Source: Ardenticatenaceae bacterium (GTDB lineage: Bacteria > Chloroflexota > Anaerolineae > Promineifilales > Promineifilaceae). From it: DNA of 42,646 bases. Below are positions 34,801-41,542 of the stretch, one piece after another. Each line of letters opens with the position of its first letter. The first letter of the stretch is position 1. The DNA lies in the NCBI GenBank assembly GCA_030065875.1, contig JASJCR010000067.1, positions 1 to 42,646 of the forward strand, written 5' to 3'. A model generated the notes under the pieces. It ran no database searches and had not been told where the DNA came from. It saw only the letters and a program-made list of their open reading frames with translations. A program made the translations under genes and the position numbers.

Positions 34801-35487
34801 GAGATCCAGATCGTTATAAAGCAGCAGACGCGTATACGAGAAAAAACCTAAAACGGCCGTTTCGCGCTCCACACCCCAGCTTTCATAAATTTGAATCGCA
34901 TCCTGAACATCGGAAAAATACCGATCGAGATCAAAATATTCATCATCTGGTAATGGGGGAAGCGTTAAACCAAAATCCTGCTGCAGCTTATAAATTAAAG
35001 ACAAATTTGATTCCACATCCGTGCCGTTAAAGCGAATGTTGTATTGCTCCAGGGTCAGGGTGCGCTCAAATTGAACCGGAATCAGGACCAGCGGAGCCTT
35101 GTAGGTTTGGGCACTTTCCGGATCGTCCCAGTGCAGCATCCCCAAAGCAACGTATAGAACATTGATCCCCTGCTCCTGGTTGATGGTGCGAGCTGAATAG
35201 TATGAATGCTCCAAACGGCGAGCCAGCTCTTGAGTTGTGTAAGGGGTTACCAAGTAGGATATTTCATTTTGTTGACCATTTGGATGGTCCTTGGGCTGAA
35301 AGTAATACGCGCCTTTATCGCCCACCAGATGACGAAAAATTTTCGAGGGAGTTGTCTGAACAAAATTTAAGCCGCGCGTTTTTTGCGGCCGAAAATTGAT
35401 CAGCGGGTTACGGCCGCCTAAATCCAACAGTTCCTGACGGGCCAACTTTAATTGATCAATTCGAGATAGTTTGGCGTTCTCTCTCAT
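28900..35487 (-). CDS. Giant DUF4011-type superfamily 1 helicase with nuclease domain and repeated C-terminal modules
   Basis: A 2195-residue protein. Domains in order: DUF4011-like N-terminus (LARQELLDLGGRNPLINF, to about 270); SF1 helicase motor with Walker A GPPGTGKSQT (302-311), DEASQ Walker B near 926 and GDSRQLPP, split by a long helical insert; the second helicase lobe with LENVQGDERDIIFIS and NVLITRAR; and a Vsr/PD-(D/E)XK-like nuclease domain at about 1240-1350 (GIEVDLAV, AAGIELDG, LGWKIVRAW). Then follow some 850 more residues. These hold a DUF3320-like module (about 1386-1452) and two similar modules at about 1700-1830 and 2055-2180, both with a GPI/GPV...FYF/FYW...V/PIR.R...RRLE/RKLE...SD.E..VAL pattern. 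Helicase-nuclease proteins of this build occur in antiphage defence islands; no other defence gene is adjacent. The start has no strong ribosome site. It is likely a single-gene defence system, but that is inference. Confidence 0.85.
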   Translation of the reverse strand: MRENAKLSRIDQLKLARQELLDLGGRNPLINFRPQKTRGLNFVQTTPSKIFRHLVGDKGAYYFQPKDHPNGQQNEISYLVTPYTTQELARRLEHSYYSARTINQEQGINVLYVALGMLHWDDPESAQTYKAPLVLIPVQFERTLTLEQYNIRFNGTDVESNLSLIYKLQQDFGLTLPPLPDDEYFDLDRYFSDVQDAIQIYESWGVERETAVLGFFSYTRLLLYNDLDLDQWPAGSRPTEHPVLRSLLSSDLPVQSAAAMSREGHIDERFDYRQSHLIFDADSTQLEAIEAVQQGQNLVIQGPPGTGKSQTIANLIAQSVGDGKTVLFVAEKMAALDVVQQRLENVGLGPAVLELHSHKTTRVQVIDNMRETLTLGEPRSDGFFPELDELIDLRRQLNAYSQVMNSPVGESGLAPYDLFGRLVGAASQETFTLLPSHAFWSAQQYLENVSIIEAIDGWLRAHGALALHPLNGSRVMGASDDQVKQFGEGAAAADKAFKTFVNHLNRLLSALGIKKEVTLHQAEQIIAFADRLQNAPYLIGLKVDDPRWLQNEEKITEALHAGERIMQLREKYDHLVIEQAWQHPLLEVRGALMTARDRFLARFSGSVRQAERTLAGLCRGEVPKAINDRLALVDAILEVQRLSPSVEKEFSLLAQLFGKQWLGWDSSWVELNQAGLWLMSTYQDFADGEIPAELVGYLSEGLTYDQRAELAPLVSRARESLTRFRTRFTAYCDLGRIDQQAWWQLRPADLAQRLGRSMGDRKMLLHMVAINQHLSRLGENQLAGVASWVNDWRIGAGSLVKRFEQEWHQLLLRRSFEERPLLTDFDGQKHQAAIERFRELDVAFLRHNRRRLAYKHWQKLPKKTDFGRLGLLWREVNKKRGHRPIRELLELSGPAVQTIKPVFMMSPLSVAKYLSPGKIEFDLVIFDEASQVRPVDAFGAILRGKQVVVVGDSRQLPPTSFFERVVESNFDREEFWENGEQLEEKNTGNTESILDLFALRQTPQKMLRWHYRSQHESLIAVSNQEFYGSNLVLFPSPDEGRREVGLKLNFDPASVYDRGGSRTNPAEAEQVAAAVIQHALDRPHLTLGVATFSLPQRHAIDRAVQRQLRNHPEALPFFENHGHEPFFVKNLENVQGDERDIIFISVGYGRDGGGHVSLNFGPLNAVGGERRLNVLITRARLRCEVFTNLRAEDIDSRRTQSIGVQALKRYLDFAATGRLPDYGGYERQLTDPFADVVIQSLTAAGHEIERRVGLGGIEVDLAVRSRGDWGRFAAGIELDGRDYARAHSASERDRLQQAVLGRLGWKIVRAWASEWHKDRQNQEALLRESVHLFAHSENDDRWMSLLVPSQQQIERYDGGKVRPNKQADLNPVNSKATRQQISQIHEKELQKVMVHLADLGHGISPAELILATGKAWKISPFGQDEKKQVADIAVDLLQNGRLIFDGMWLERPKNTPSKFDQTLLEEGVNQLKAAAQGRSGKKKIVEDDFEAKLRHRLTPYTIATEPFDISQSENWMLHGPTKAYHSKVAFRLDALSGRYIGQKPLNLKQSKPKILQQGLFSRPPTSLKQGIIFATLQLSLTSNKFATNQLFFHEQSTGDCYRLVQLLGEKGYFIVTHVDRFLNVEQRKHRNQTIKVRPFDPSSGQIGRRERSFYIEFGQHFYSAAIWEAIYPQMPVIERIVEVDKAIERQCFEPAEKYVADLIRQEGPIKASALRDRVMNARSLHGLRFDVRKFLLNWGLAADSIVKKGDFYFINGQPIPIRDRSDLKTYTFMRRLEFVSDQEILAALALIDELAPSLPTDRKPAQLTRILGSTRNTKDRKERILQLATNGVYQPPEPADDEKTAEINLFEEDVIPYPADDPPILLGRRPGWQLIHSAFVSQNLYEYDPAGRTFGPISDLNQEEFKSVIEKPRKIPEGKIVGRLCYHPAGGEFSIHELFLVPDSEINKFGEKNVYRIMLVSNLKHPRIITQLVKPPVFRHNSSRFFIEATVKAASFDPLKRTYTGRVQRQLIRQPRLNKRAFPGDDIIHPNAKFTVSELLAVEMSKLDELFLAAQVTQHGPVRLRQIEAFENRQIGRYQFLAFMKRVAEQSSAFNNDGEFYWLKSRPVQVRSRANLRYDSELRKLENISDIELVVALKVLAKVKPDSPLEDRPQELFEMMGLFRLTAKRKKRVLDLAQNLDSSSSNLSSPLEKDG

Positions 35488-35553
35488 GTCAATTGATTGT
35501 ACGGGAACACCGATGTTTTGAAAATAAAAATGAAGGGCCGGAAGTACTATAGA

Positions 35554-35588
35554 AAAGACCAGAGACTGGAGACGAGAGACCAGAGAAG
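35554..35588. repeat. Heptad repeat block, AGAGACC type
   Basis: Words AAAGACC, AGAGACT, GGAGACG, AGAGACC, AGAGAAG follow each other every seven bases, between the M23 gene stop and the helicase start. The same word set occurs at 40379. Confidence 0.65.
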
Positions 35589-35589
35589 G

Positions 35590-37425
35590 TTACTCGGGGT
35601 TATATCTGAACAGCGATCCGCCGCCGACATTTATTAACAGGCCATCCCCGCCCAGCGAGGTGACCCAGGTATCGGCCGGGTTGCGTAGGCGAGTCCCGCC
35701 AACCATCAGGCGCTCCAGGTGAAAGCGGCCGATATCGATTTCGTAAATGGCGACCTCACTGCTCGACGATCCCGCAGCGGTTTCCAAAATCAAATATGGC
35801 TGCTGTTCGACCAGGGCCAGGCGGGCGCTGCCAAAGCCGGCCGGCGCAAAAGAACGTTCCCAGCGAATTGACCCATCAGTCGAAATAGCGATGAGGCGGC
35901 TGTCAAATCCATCGGTATGGGCCAGTAAAACGCCGCCATCGGGCAGGGGCAGGATGTCACCCCACTCAACAGAGCCGAGAGACAGGGGATAAATCAACTC
36001 CGGTGAAGCGCTCAAATTATTGAGCGGCAGGCGATACACCCCATCTTGCTGATAAATCCACAGCCAGCCCAAACCCACGGCCGTTTTTCCATACACAGGG
36101 GCGATCGGGCGGGGTGAGTTTGATCCTTCAATTAGCAGCGTTCTCGGGTCAGACGCGGTCAAGGTGATAAACAGCTGATCACCGACCCAATCCCAGGAGA
36201 GGGTCCGACCGGGAAGCGGCTCAGGCCACAGCGGTTCTCCATCACCATTCACGGCCGTGACTTCAGAACGTCTGACCAGGGCCACCCCGCCTTCCGGTAA
36301 GGGAATCAGCTGGTTGACGCCGATCAGCCCGGTTTCAACGGTTGGAGCGGTCGATGAGAACAGAACCTGGTCATCCGGTGGCGCGGCGTAGGCGCGCAGA
36401 TCACCGGCCGCATCAACGGTAATAATCTCCCGTGATGCCGGCTGCCAGGCGGCCGCCAACACCTGAACATCCGGTGGGGTAACCGCTCTCTGCCGGCCGG
36501 TTTCGACCTCCACCGTAAAAATTTGGCTGCCCTGCTGATAGGCAAACAGTAAATTATTGACGCGCCCCAGCGGCCGATGATTGGCATCTCCGTATAATCT
36601 CGACCAAACCACGCCCTCCGCGGCCGTAATTCGCTGATTCCAAATCGTTTGTGAGGGCCATACCCAACCGGCCGTCGTGGGATCGATCGTCCAATACCCA
36701 CCCAGCGTTTCATAAGGTGACTGGGTGCGCATTTCAAAGTGGAGGTGCGGCGGGGTGCGCGGCTGGCCGATTTTGCCCACCTCATCACCCCGAGCGACAC
36801 AATTTCCGACCGTCAGAACAATGCTGTCCGGTTCAAGATGCCCGTAAAATGAGAGCAGGGTAGAGCCATCGGTCAGGACATGCTGCACGATCACCACCCC
36901 CTGATCCCGACCCCAGCCAAGCGGTTCAGCAAACGTCACTACCCCGTGACCAACGGCGTAAACCGGCGTACCCAGGGTTCGCTCTCCGGCCGGGCCGCCC
37001 CAATCCTCCCCGGCGTGGTATTTATCGTAACGGCCGCGAAAAACCCCAAAATCACGGCCGCCCCAGCGCACCGATTCAGCGTGAGGAGGGTCGATGGGGA
37101 AGTCAAACAGATCCACTTCACCACAGCGGGCTCGATTGGTCGCCAGCGGTTCACGTAAAAGCGCCTGACGCGGGTCGCCGGCCACGGACAAGGGCTCAGC
37201 GGTTGGCGTTGGGGTTAATGTGGGGGTAGGAGTTGGGGTAAAGGTGGCCGTAGCCCGCGGCGTAGCCGTGGTTGTGGGGGTTAAGGTAGGGGTGGGAAAT
37301 GAGGTGACCTCGGCCGGCCGGGCTACAGGTGTTCCTTCCGGCTCCTGCTGGCGACAAGCGGCAATTCCGAAAGCCAGCACACAGGCAAAAATGAGGAGGA
37401 GATTTTTCATAGATTGGGTGGTCAT
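35590..37425 (-). CDS. M23 peptidase (LytM) lipoprotein with C-terminal beta-propeller
   Basis: Extracellular lipoprotein of 611 residues; lipobox I-A-A-C (Cys24), then a long Thr/Pro linker (about 40-78) rich in TPTPT. The M23 zinc peptidase domain (about 100-240) keeps the metal-binding set: His137 and Asp141 in YHAGEDW, His196 in FYGHLEP, and HLH at 227-229 in TPPHLHFEMR. It would cut peptidoglycan cross-bridges. Residues about 270-611 form a propeller of the PQQ/WD type, with LPEGGVALV, LPDGGVLLA and GDGLLINVGG blades. The catalytic set is complete, so it should be active. The gene follows a 114-base AGAGACC-repeat-bearing gap after the helicase gene on the same strand. Start: either ATG 37425 or 37410; both keep the signal peptide. 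Confidence 0.88.
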   Translation of the reverse strand: MTTQSMKNLLLIFACVLAFGIAACRQQEPEGTPVARPAEVTSFPTPTLTPTTTATPRATATFTPTPTPTLTPTPTAEPLSVAGDPRQALLREPLATNRARCGEVDLFDFPIDPPHAESVRWGGRDFGVFRGRYDKYHAGEDWGGPAGERTLGTPVYAVGHGVVTFAEPLGWGRDQGVVIVQHVLTDGSTLLSFYGHLEPDSIVLTVGNCVARGDEVGKIGQPRTPPHLHFEMRTQSPYETLGGYWTIDPTTAGWVWPSQTIWNQRITAAEGVVWSRLYGDANHRPLGRVNNLLFAYQQGSQIFTVEVETGRQRAVTPPDVQVLAAAWQPASREIITVDAAGDLRAYAAPPDDQVLFSSTAPTVETGLIGVNQLIPLPEGGVALVRRSEVTAVNGDGEPLWPEPLPGRTLSWDWVGDQLFITLTASDPRTLLIEGSNSPRPIAPVYGKTAVGLGWLWIYQQDGVYRLPLNNLSASPELIYPLSLGSVEWGDILPLPDGGVLLAHTDGFDSRLIAISTDGSIRWERSFAPAGFGSARLALVEQQPYLILETAAGSSSSEVAIYEIDIGRFHLERLMVGGTRLRNPADTWVTSLGGDGLLINVGGGSLFRYNPE

Positions 37426-37576
37426 GATGTCGCTCAGGCAAGATCGGTCGTAGTTTACCGTAGACCGGTTCCAGCGAGAGAATCACTCAGAAAAACCTCA
37501 TTTTTGACCAGACACTTTTGGGATTTACCGCTTTTGCTTATACTAGGTAGTGTTGACATTGGGGATATTTCTTCAC

Positions 37577-37718
37577 CCCCGCATTAAAATGCGGGGCTAA
37601 AGGACCTGACCTGATGGGAAACCAGCCCATTAGCCGTCGGTATGTTAAAGGGAAAAGGCGATTTAACCAATCCACATTGGTAGGGGCTTGGTTTGTAGGG
37701 GCTTGGCTAGCCAAGCCC
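37577..37718. repeat. Palindromes and a 15-base tandem repeat in the 37426-37863 gap
   Basis: CCCCGCATT-aa-AATGCGGGG (37577-37596) is a nine-bp hairpin. TAGGGGCTTGGTTTG at 37681 is repeated after 15 bases as TAGGGGCTTGGCTAG, and the second copy is part of GGGCTTGGCTAGCCAAGCCC (37699-37718), a 20-base perfect palindrome. The rest of this 438-base intergenic stretch shows no convincing gene or promoter. Confidence 0.6.
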
Positions 37719-37863
37719 TTGCATAAAGGCTTTGGTTTGATCCCGGCCACCTGTCCACAGCTTAAACGCGGCCAGAAGAAAGTGCGGACAATTTTTTTCT
37801 AAAAAGTCATTGTAATTCACTCAACGCAGACGATCACAGAATCTGATTGCACGGTACGCTCAC

Positions 37864-40377
37864 ATGTCTAAAAAAAAGCTGCTTGGGGTAAAACGACGCG
37901 ACATCCATCTTGATTTTGATTTGTACCGCATTAAGGTGCCCATCCCAGGGGTGGCCAACGCCAATTTAAGCGTGCTCGATCTCTGGCCGGAAAATTCAGC
38001 AAATACGATCCTCTTTTTGCATGGATTTGCCGGCGTCTTGGAGTCGTGGGAATTTCAAATCAACTTCTTTGAACGCCAATCGTATCGCGTGATCGCCCCT
38101 GATTTGCGCGGTCACGGTCAGAGTGATGCCCCATATTCCAATTACACAATGGATGAGCTGGTCAGCGATCTTCAGGCGATTGTTGAGTACCTCAATATTG
38201 AAAAATTTATTCTGGTGGCCCATTCGTTCGGGGGCTCAATCGCCACAGAATACGCCAATGCCCATCCGGAACATCTCGAAAAACTGGTCTTAATTGCCAC
38301 GGCCGGCGAGTTTCCGCTGCCCTGGTTTGCCAAACTGCTTTTGAAGTTACCCTTAACCTGGCTGCAGCCACTGTGGAAATTTCGCCGACGCTGGGATGCG
38401 GAGCTCCACGTGGTCATGCGGATGATGACCAACAATTTGGCCAAGTGGCGCGGATGGGATTCACTGCGCAAAATCCAAACACCAACCCTGATCGTAACCG
38501 GTGAGCGGGATAATTACTTCCCCAGACACGTTTTTGATGACGTGGGCAGTTCGGTGCCGGGGGCCGAGATTTACGACGTGGGCACCGCCAAACACAAGGT
38601 GCAGCTCGAGCGCCACCAGGCGGTTAATCGGGCGATTTTGCGGTTTGTAACCGGTGATCAAACTCGCTCGTGGCGGCGGCCGGATGAATCGGTAGAAACC
38701 AGCTTGTCGTCAGGGCGTCCCTGGGTGCGCCATTATGATACGGATGTCCCGCAAACGATCCCCATTCCCCGACGGCCGCTGCACACCTTTTTAGCCAGCA
38801 CCGCAAGCTGGTTGCCCAAACGAACCGCCCTTATCTTTTTTGGCAAAAAGTTTTCCTATCAGGAGCTTTATGCGGACGTGAAGCGGCTGGCTGCGAACCT
38901 GCACGGCCGCGGGATTCAGCCCGGTGACCGCATCATGATTGTCCTGCCCAACATGCCGGAAATGGTCATCGCCCTCTTCGCCACCCTGCAGATTGGAGCG
39001 ATTGCCGTTTTGCCCAATCCCGATGCAGATCGCTATCGGCTGGCTCAACAGGTTAAGGAAACAAAACCAAAACTTTTAATTACCATCAACTCCTTTGGAC
39101 AGGTAGCTCTCTCAATTCAAAGCGAGACCGGTTTTAATCAATTTATCTTTATAAACATGCGCAAACCGCTGGGAACCGCGCGCTATCGTTCTCTACGGAT
39201 GATCTGGGGGATGGATCGCGATTTTGATGCGGACCACAGAGCGGCCGAGGCGCTCGGAGAAGATTTTGCCACGATGCTGCAAGAAACCGCAGTCACGGCC
39301 AAACCGCCGGACGTCAGGGTTCACCATACCGATTTGGCGGTGATTCTTTATACTTCCGGGACAACCGGTCAGCCCAAAGGCGTGTGCTTAACCCATCACA
39401 ATCTCGTCGCCAATACGCTGCAAACCCGTCACTGGGCGGCCGAGCTGGAGTACGGCAAAGAAACCTGTCTGGCCGCGGTGCCATTTTTGCACAGTTACGG
39501 TCTGGTAAGCGCCATGAGTGTCCCCATCGCCCTGGGAGCCACCATTGTCCTGCTGCCGATTTTCCAGGTCCAGGATGCCCTTGAAGCGATTCGAGATTAT
39601 CAGGTAACCCTGTTTCCAGGAGCCCCATCGATGTATGCTGCGATCAATCAAGCCCCCAACGTGCGCGAGTATGGGTTGCGCACGATCAAGGCGTGTATTA
39701 GCGGCTCTGAACCGCTGCCGGTTGAAATTCAGGAATCATTTGAGAAGCTGACCCTGGGTAAATTGGTCGAAGGGTATGGCTTAACTGAAGCATCACCGGT
39801 TACCCACGCCAATCCGCTGACGGGAAAACGAAAAAGCGGATCGATTGGCCTTCCCATCCCCAACACAGAGGTGAAAATTGTTGATTTAAAGAGCGGGGAG
39901 GAGCTGCCGGTGGGGCAAATTGGGGAGATGTTGGTCCGTGGACCACAAATCATGGCCGGTTATTGGATCGGCGAGGACGAAGTACCTGATCGGGAACCGC
40001 TGACCGCTGACGGCTGGCTAAAAACCGGTGATGTTGGGGTACAGGATAGCGAAGGATATTTTCACCTAATCAACCGGAAAAAACATCTCATTTATATCGA
40101 TAGTGAAATTATCTTTCCTCGCGACATCGAAGAGGTTCTATACGAAAACAGCAAGGTGTTTGAGGCGGCCGTGATCAGCATTGCGGACCCAGAAGATCCC
40201 GATACCAATCAAATCAAGGCGATTGTCGTGCCGCGGCCGGGGCAGGAAATTACCGCCGAGGAGTTGCTCCCCCTGTGTAAGCGGCGCTTACCTCCCCTTT
40301 CTGTTCCATCGGTATTTGAATTTCGCGATCATCTGCCGCGGTCGCTGGTGGGGAAATTGCTGCGGCACCAGTTATAG
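37864..40377 (+). CDS. Alpha/beta-hydrolase fused to acyl-CoA/acyl-AMP ligase
   Basis: Two enzymes in one 837-residue chain. Residues about 30-262 form an alpha/beta-hydrolase: oxyanion HGFAG (53-57), nucleophile Ser121 in AHSFGGS, Asp216 in GERDNYFP, and His at 244 or 251. From about 300 an ANL adenylation enzyme follows: the P-loop YTSGTTGQPKG (496-506), YGLTEASP near 637, GWLKTGDVG, and an end motif LPRSLVGKLLRHQL whose Lys831 is the catalytic lysine. The hydrolase probably frees a fatty acid from an ester or thioester and the ligase activates it as acyl-AMP/acyl-CoA, feeding beta-oxidation. An alternative is acylation of a carrier protein. Both halves keep all key residues. The hydrolase-ligase order without a signal peptide places it in the cytoplasm. 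No ribosome site is evident before the ATG. Confidence 0.88.
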   Translation: MSKKKLLGVKRRDIHLDFDLYRIKVPIPGVANANLSVLDLWPENSANTILFLHGFAGVLESWEFQINFFERQSYRVIAPDLRGHGQSDAPYSNYTMDELVSDLQAIVEYLNIEKFILVAHSFGGSIATEYANAHPEHLEKLVLIATAGEFPLPWFAKLLLKLPLTWLQPLWKFRRRWDAELHVVMRMMTNNLAKWRGWDSLRKIQTPTLIVTGERDNYFPRHVFDDVGSSVPGAEIYDVGTAKHKVQLERHQAVNRAILRFVTGDQTRSWRRPDESVETSLSSGRPWVRHYDTDVPQTIPIPRRPLHTFLASTASWLPKRTALIFFGKKFSYQELYADVKRLAANLHGRGIQPGDRIMIVLPNMPEMVIALFATLQIGAIAVLPNPDADRYRLAQQVKETKPKLLITINSFGQVALSIQSETGFNQFIFINMRKPLGTARYRSLRMIWGMDRDFDADHRAAEALGEDFATMLQETAVTAKPPDVRVHHTDLAVILYTSGTTGQPKGVCLTHHNLVANTLQTRHWAAELEYGKETCLAAVPFLHSYGLVSAMSVPIALGATIVLLPIFQVQDALEAIRDYQVTLFPGAPSMYAAINQAPNVREYGLRTIKACISGSEPLPVEIQESFEKLTLGKLVEGYGLTEASPVTHANPLTGKRKSGSIGLPIPNTEVKIVDLKSGEELPVGQIGEMLVRGPQIMAGYWIGEDEVPDREPLTADGWLKTGDVGVQDSEGYFHLINRKKHLIYIDSEIIFPRDIEEVLYENSKVFEAAVISIADPEDPDTNQIKAIVVPRPGQEITAEELLPLCKRRLPPLSVPSVFEFRDHLPRSLVGKLLRHQL

Positions 40378-40378
40378 A

Positions 40379-40411
40379 TAAGAGACCAGAGACGAGAGAC
40401 CAGAGTTGAGG
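40379..40411 (+). repeat. Heptad repeat block, AGAGACC type, second site
   Basis: AGAGACC, AGAGACG, AGAGACC, AGAGTTG, four words in seven-base phase, start right after the ligase stop codon. Same words as at 35554. Confidence 0.7.
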
Positions 40412-40423
40412 TTGTCTCCTAAA

Positions 40424-40468
40424 AGACCGCTCAATTGACGTAGGATCGCAGCATGCTGCGGCCGGTCT
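40424..40468. repeat. Nested inverted repeat after the ligase gene
   Basis: AGACCG (40424-40429) and CGGTCT (40463-40468) enclose a 14-base perfect palindrome CGCAGCATGCTGCG (40447-40460). It lies downstream of the ligase but lacks a T run, so it may or may not terminate. Confidence 0.4.
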
Positions 40469-40497
40469 ACATACATGAAAGACATTCTTTGCCAGAA

Positions 40498-40631
40498 TTT
40501 AAGTGGCTCATTTCTCAATTTCTTAAACAAATTTAGCCACGGATTAACACGGATTTTCACAGAACCTGTCCTGAGCGCAGCCGAAGGATTAAAGAGAGAA
40601 ATCGGTGTTAATCTGTGATAATCTGTGGCTT
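40498..40631 (-). repeat. Dispersed decamer-phased inverted element, copy 5 (reverse orientation)
   Basis: It begins TTTAAGTGG, then has AGCCACGGATTAACAC, ACGGATTTTCAC, and, after a unique middle (CTGTCCTGAGCGCAGCCGAA), the inverted words GGTGTTAATCTGTG and AATCTGTGGC. This fills most of the 328-base gap between the ligase and deacetylase genes. Confidence 0.7.
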
Positions 40632-40705
40632 CCTTTATTTAGTTATTTAGGAAACGGACAACCTAAGGCGTCGATCGCTGTTTCGGGTCAGGCGAACCCT
40701 GGGGT

Positions 40706-41428
40706 TTATTGGGCCGTCAATTCAGAAAGGGTCACAAATTCGTACCCATCAGCCTTTAATTGGGGAATAATCTCGGTTAACACGTCTATCACCCGAGAAC
40801 GGCCGTCGTGCCCGTCGTGCAGGACAATAATCGCTCCAGGGGTTGTATTGGCCAATACGTAGTTAGACACAAATTTTGTGGCGTCGATTTGGGCGGGAAT
40901 TTGGGCATCATACGGGTAAACCGATCCAATCACCAGCTGATACCCCAGCCGATTGGCAGATGTAACCATGCGCTGATCAAAAAAACCGGATCCCGGCCGG
41001 TACCAGTGCACTTCGCCAAACTCTCTTAAAAGCTGATCGGCCGCGGTGATTTGCCGTTCAAACTCTTCCGGTTTGAGCAATATCGATCGCTGATCATCCA
41101 GCATATGATTGCCAATTTCATGCCCATCAGCGATCATGCGCTCAACCAAAGTTTCGTTCCCGTTGACATTTTCGCCCAGCAGGAAAAAGGTGGCGTTCAC
41201 CCCATAAAGATCGAGTACGTCGAGAATTTGGGGAGTAATCATGTGATGCGGCCCGTCATCAATCGTTAGGGCAATCAATCGTTGATTGGTATCCACGTGG
41301 AATAACACCCCCCTGGTCGCATCGCTGCTGATCCAGCGTCGCAGGTAGCGCGGCCGGTAAAACAGCAAAGCAATCCCGCCGGCAAATAAAATGGAACCGA
41401 TGAAGAAATATTTGAGGAAGCGCTTCAT
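40706..41428 (-). CDS. Membrane-anchored polysaccharide deacetylase (NodB domain)
   Basis: Carbohydrate esterase family 4 enzyme (240 residues) that removes acetyl groups from peptidoglycan or another polysaccharide. An N-terminal helix (YFFIGSILFAGGIALLFY) anchors it. All NodB motifs are complete: TIDDGPH (catalytic base and metal Asp), HEIGNHM (metal His pair), YRPGSGFF, and IVLHDG with the catalytic His. I start at ATG 41428 (MKRFLK); a TTG seven codons upstream lies inside the GCAATTA repeat and is rejected. There is no ribosome site between the repeat and the ATG. The histidine kinase gene ends 114 bases upstream on the same strand. Confidence 0.93.
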   Translation of the reverse strand: MKRFLKYFFIGSILFAGGIALLFYRPRYLRRWISSDATRGVLFHVDTNQRLIALTIDDGPHHMITPQILDVLDLYGVNATFFLLGENVNGNETLVERMIADGHEIGNHMLDDQRSILLKPEEFERQITAADQLLREFGEVHWYRPGSGFFDQRMVTSANRLGYQLVIGSVYPYDAQIPAQIDATKFVSNYVLANTTPGAIIVLHDGHDGRSRVIDVLTEIIPQLKADGYEFVTLSELTAQ

Positions 41429-41431
41429 AAA

Positions 41432-41501
41432 GCAATTAGCAATTAGCAATTAGCAATTAGCAATTAGCAATTAGCAATTAGCAATTAGCAATTAGCAATT
41501 A
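41432..41501. repeat. Ten perfect tandem copies of GCAATTA
   Basis: Exactly 70 bases, ten identical seven-base units, ending three bases upstream of the deacetylase start codon (minus strand). On the minus strand the sequence leading into ATG reads TAATTGC repeats then TTT. Copy number is likely unstable. Confidence 0.95.
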
Positions 41502-41542
41502 TCTTAAATAGTAAATTTTGCGGAGAGAATAAGCAAGTTTGC

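Noticed and set aside
37614..37802. A 62-codon plus-strand open frame starting MGNQPISRRY
   Set aside because: Half of it translates the 15-base tandem repeat and palindrome; no ribosome site and no recognisable domain.
41429..41449. TTG start of the deacetylase inside the GCAATTA array
   Set aside because: ATG 41428 starts a normal signal-anchor; the added residues would be repeat translation.
41432..41501. CRISPR array
   Set aside because: The seven-base units are directly adjacent with no spacers.
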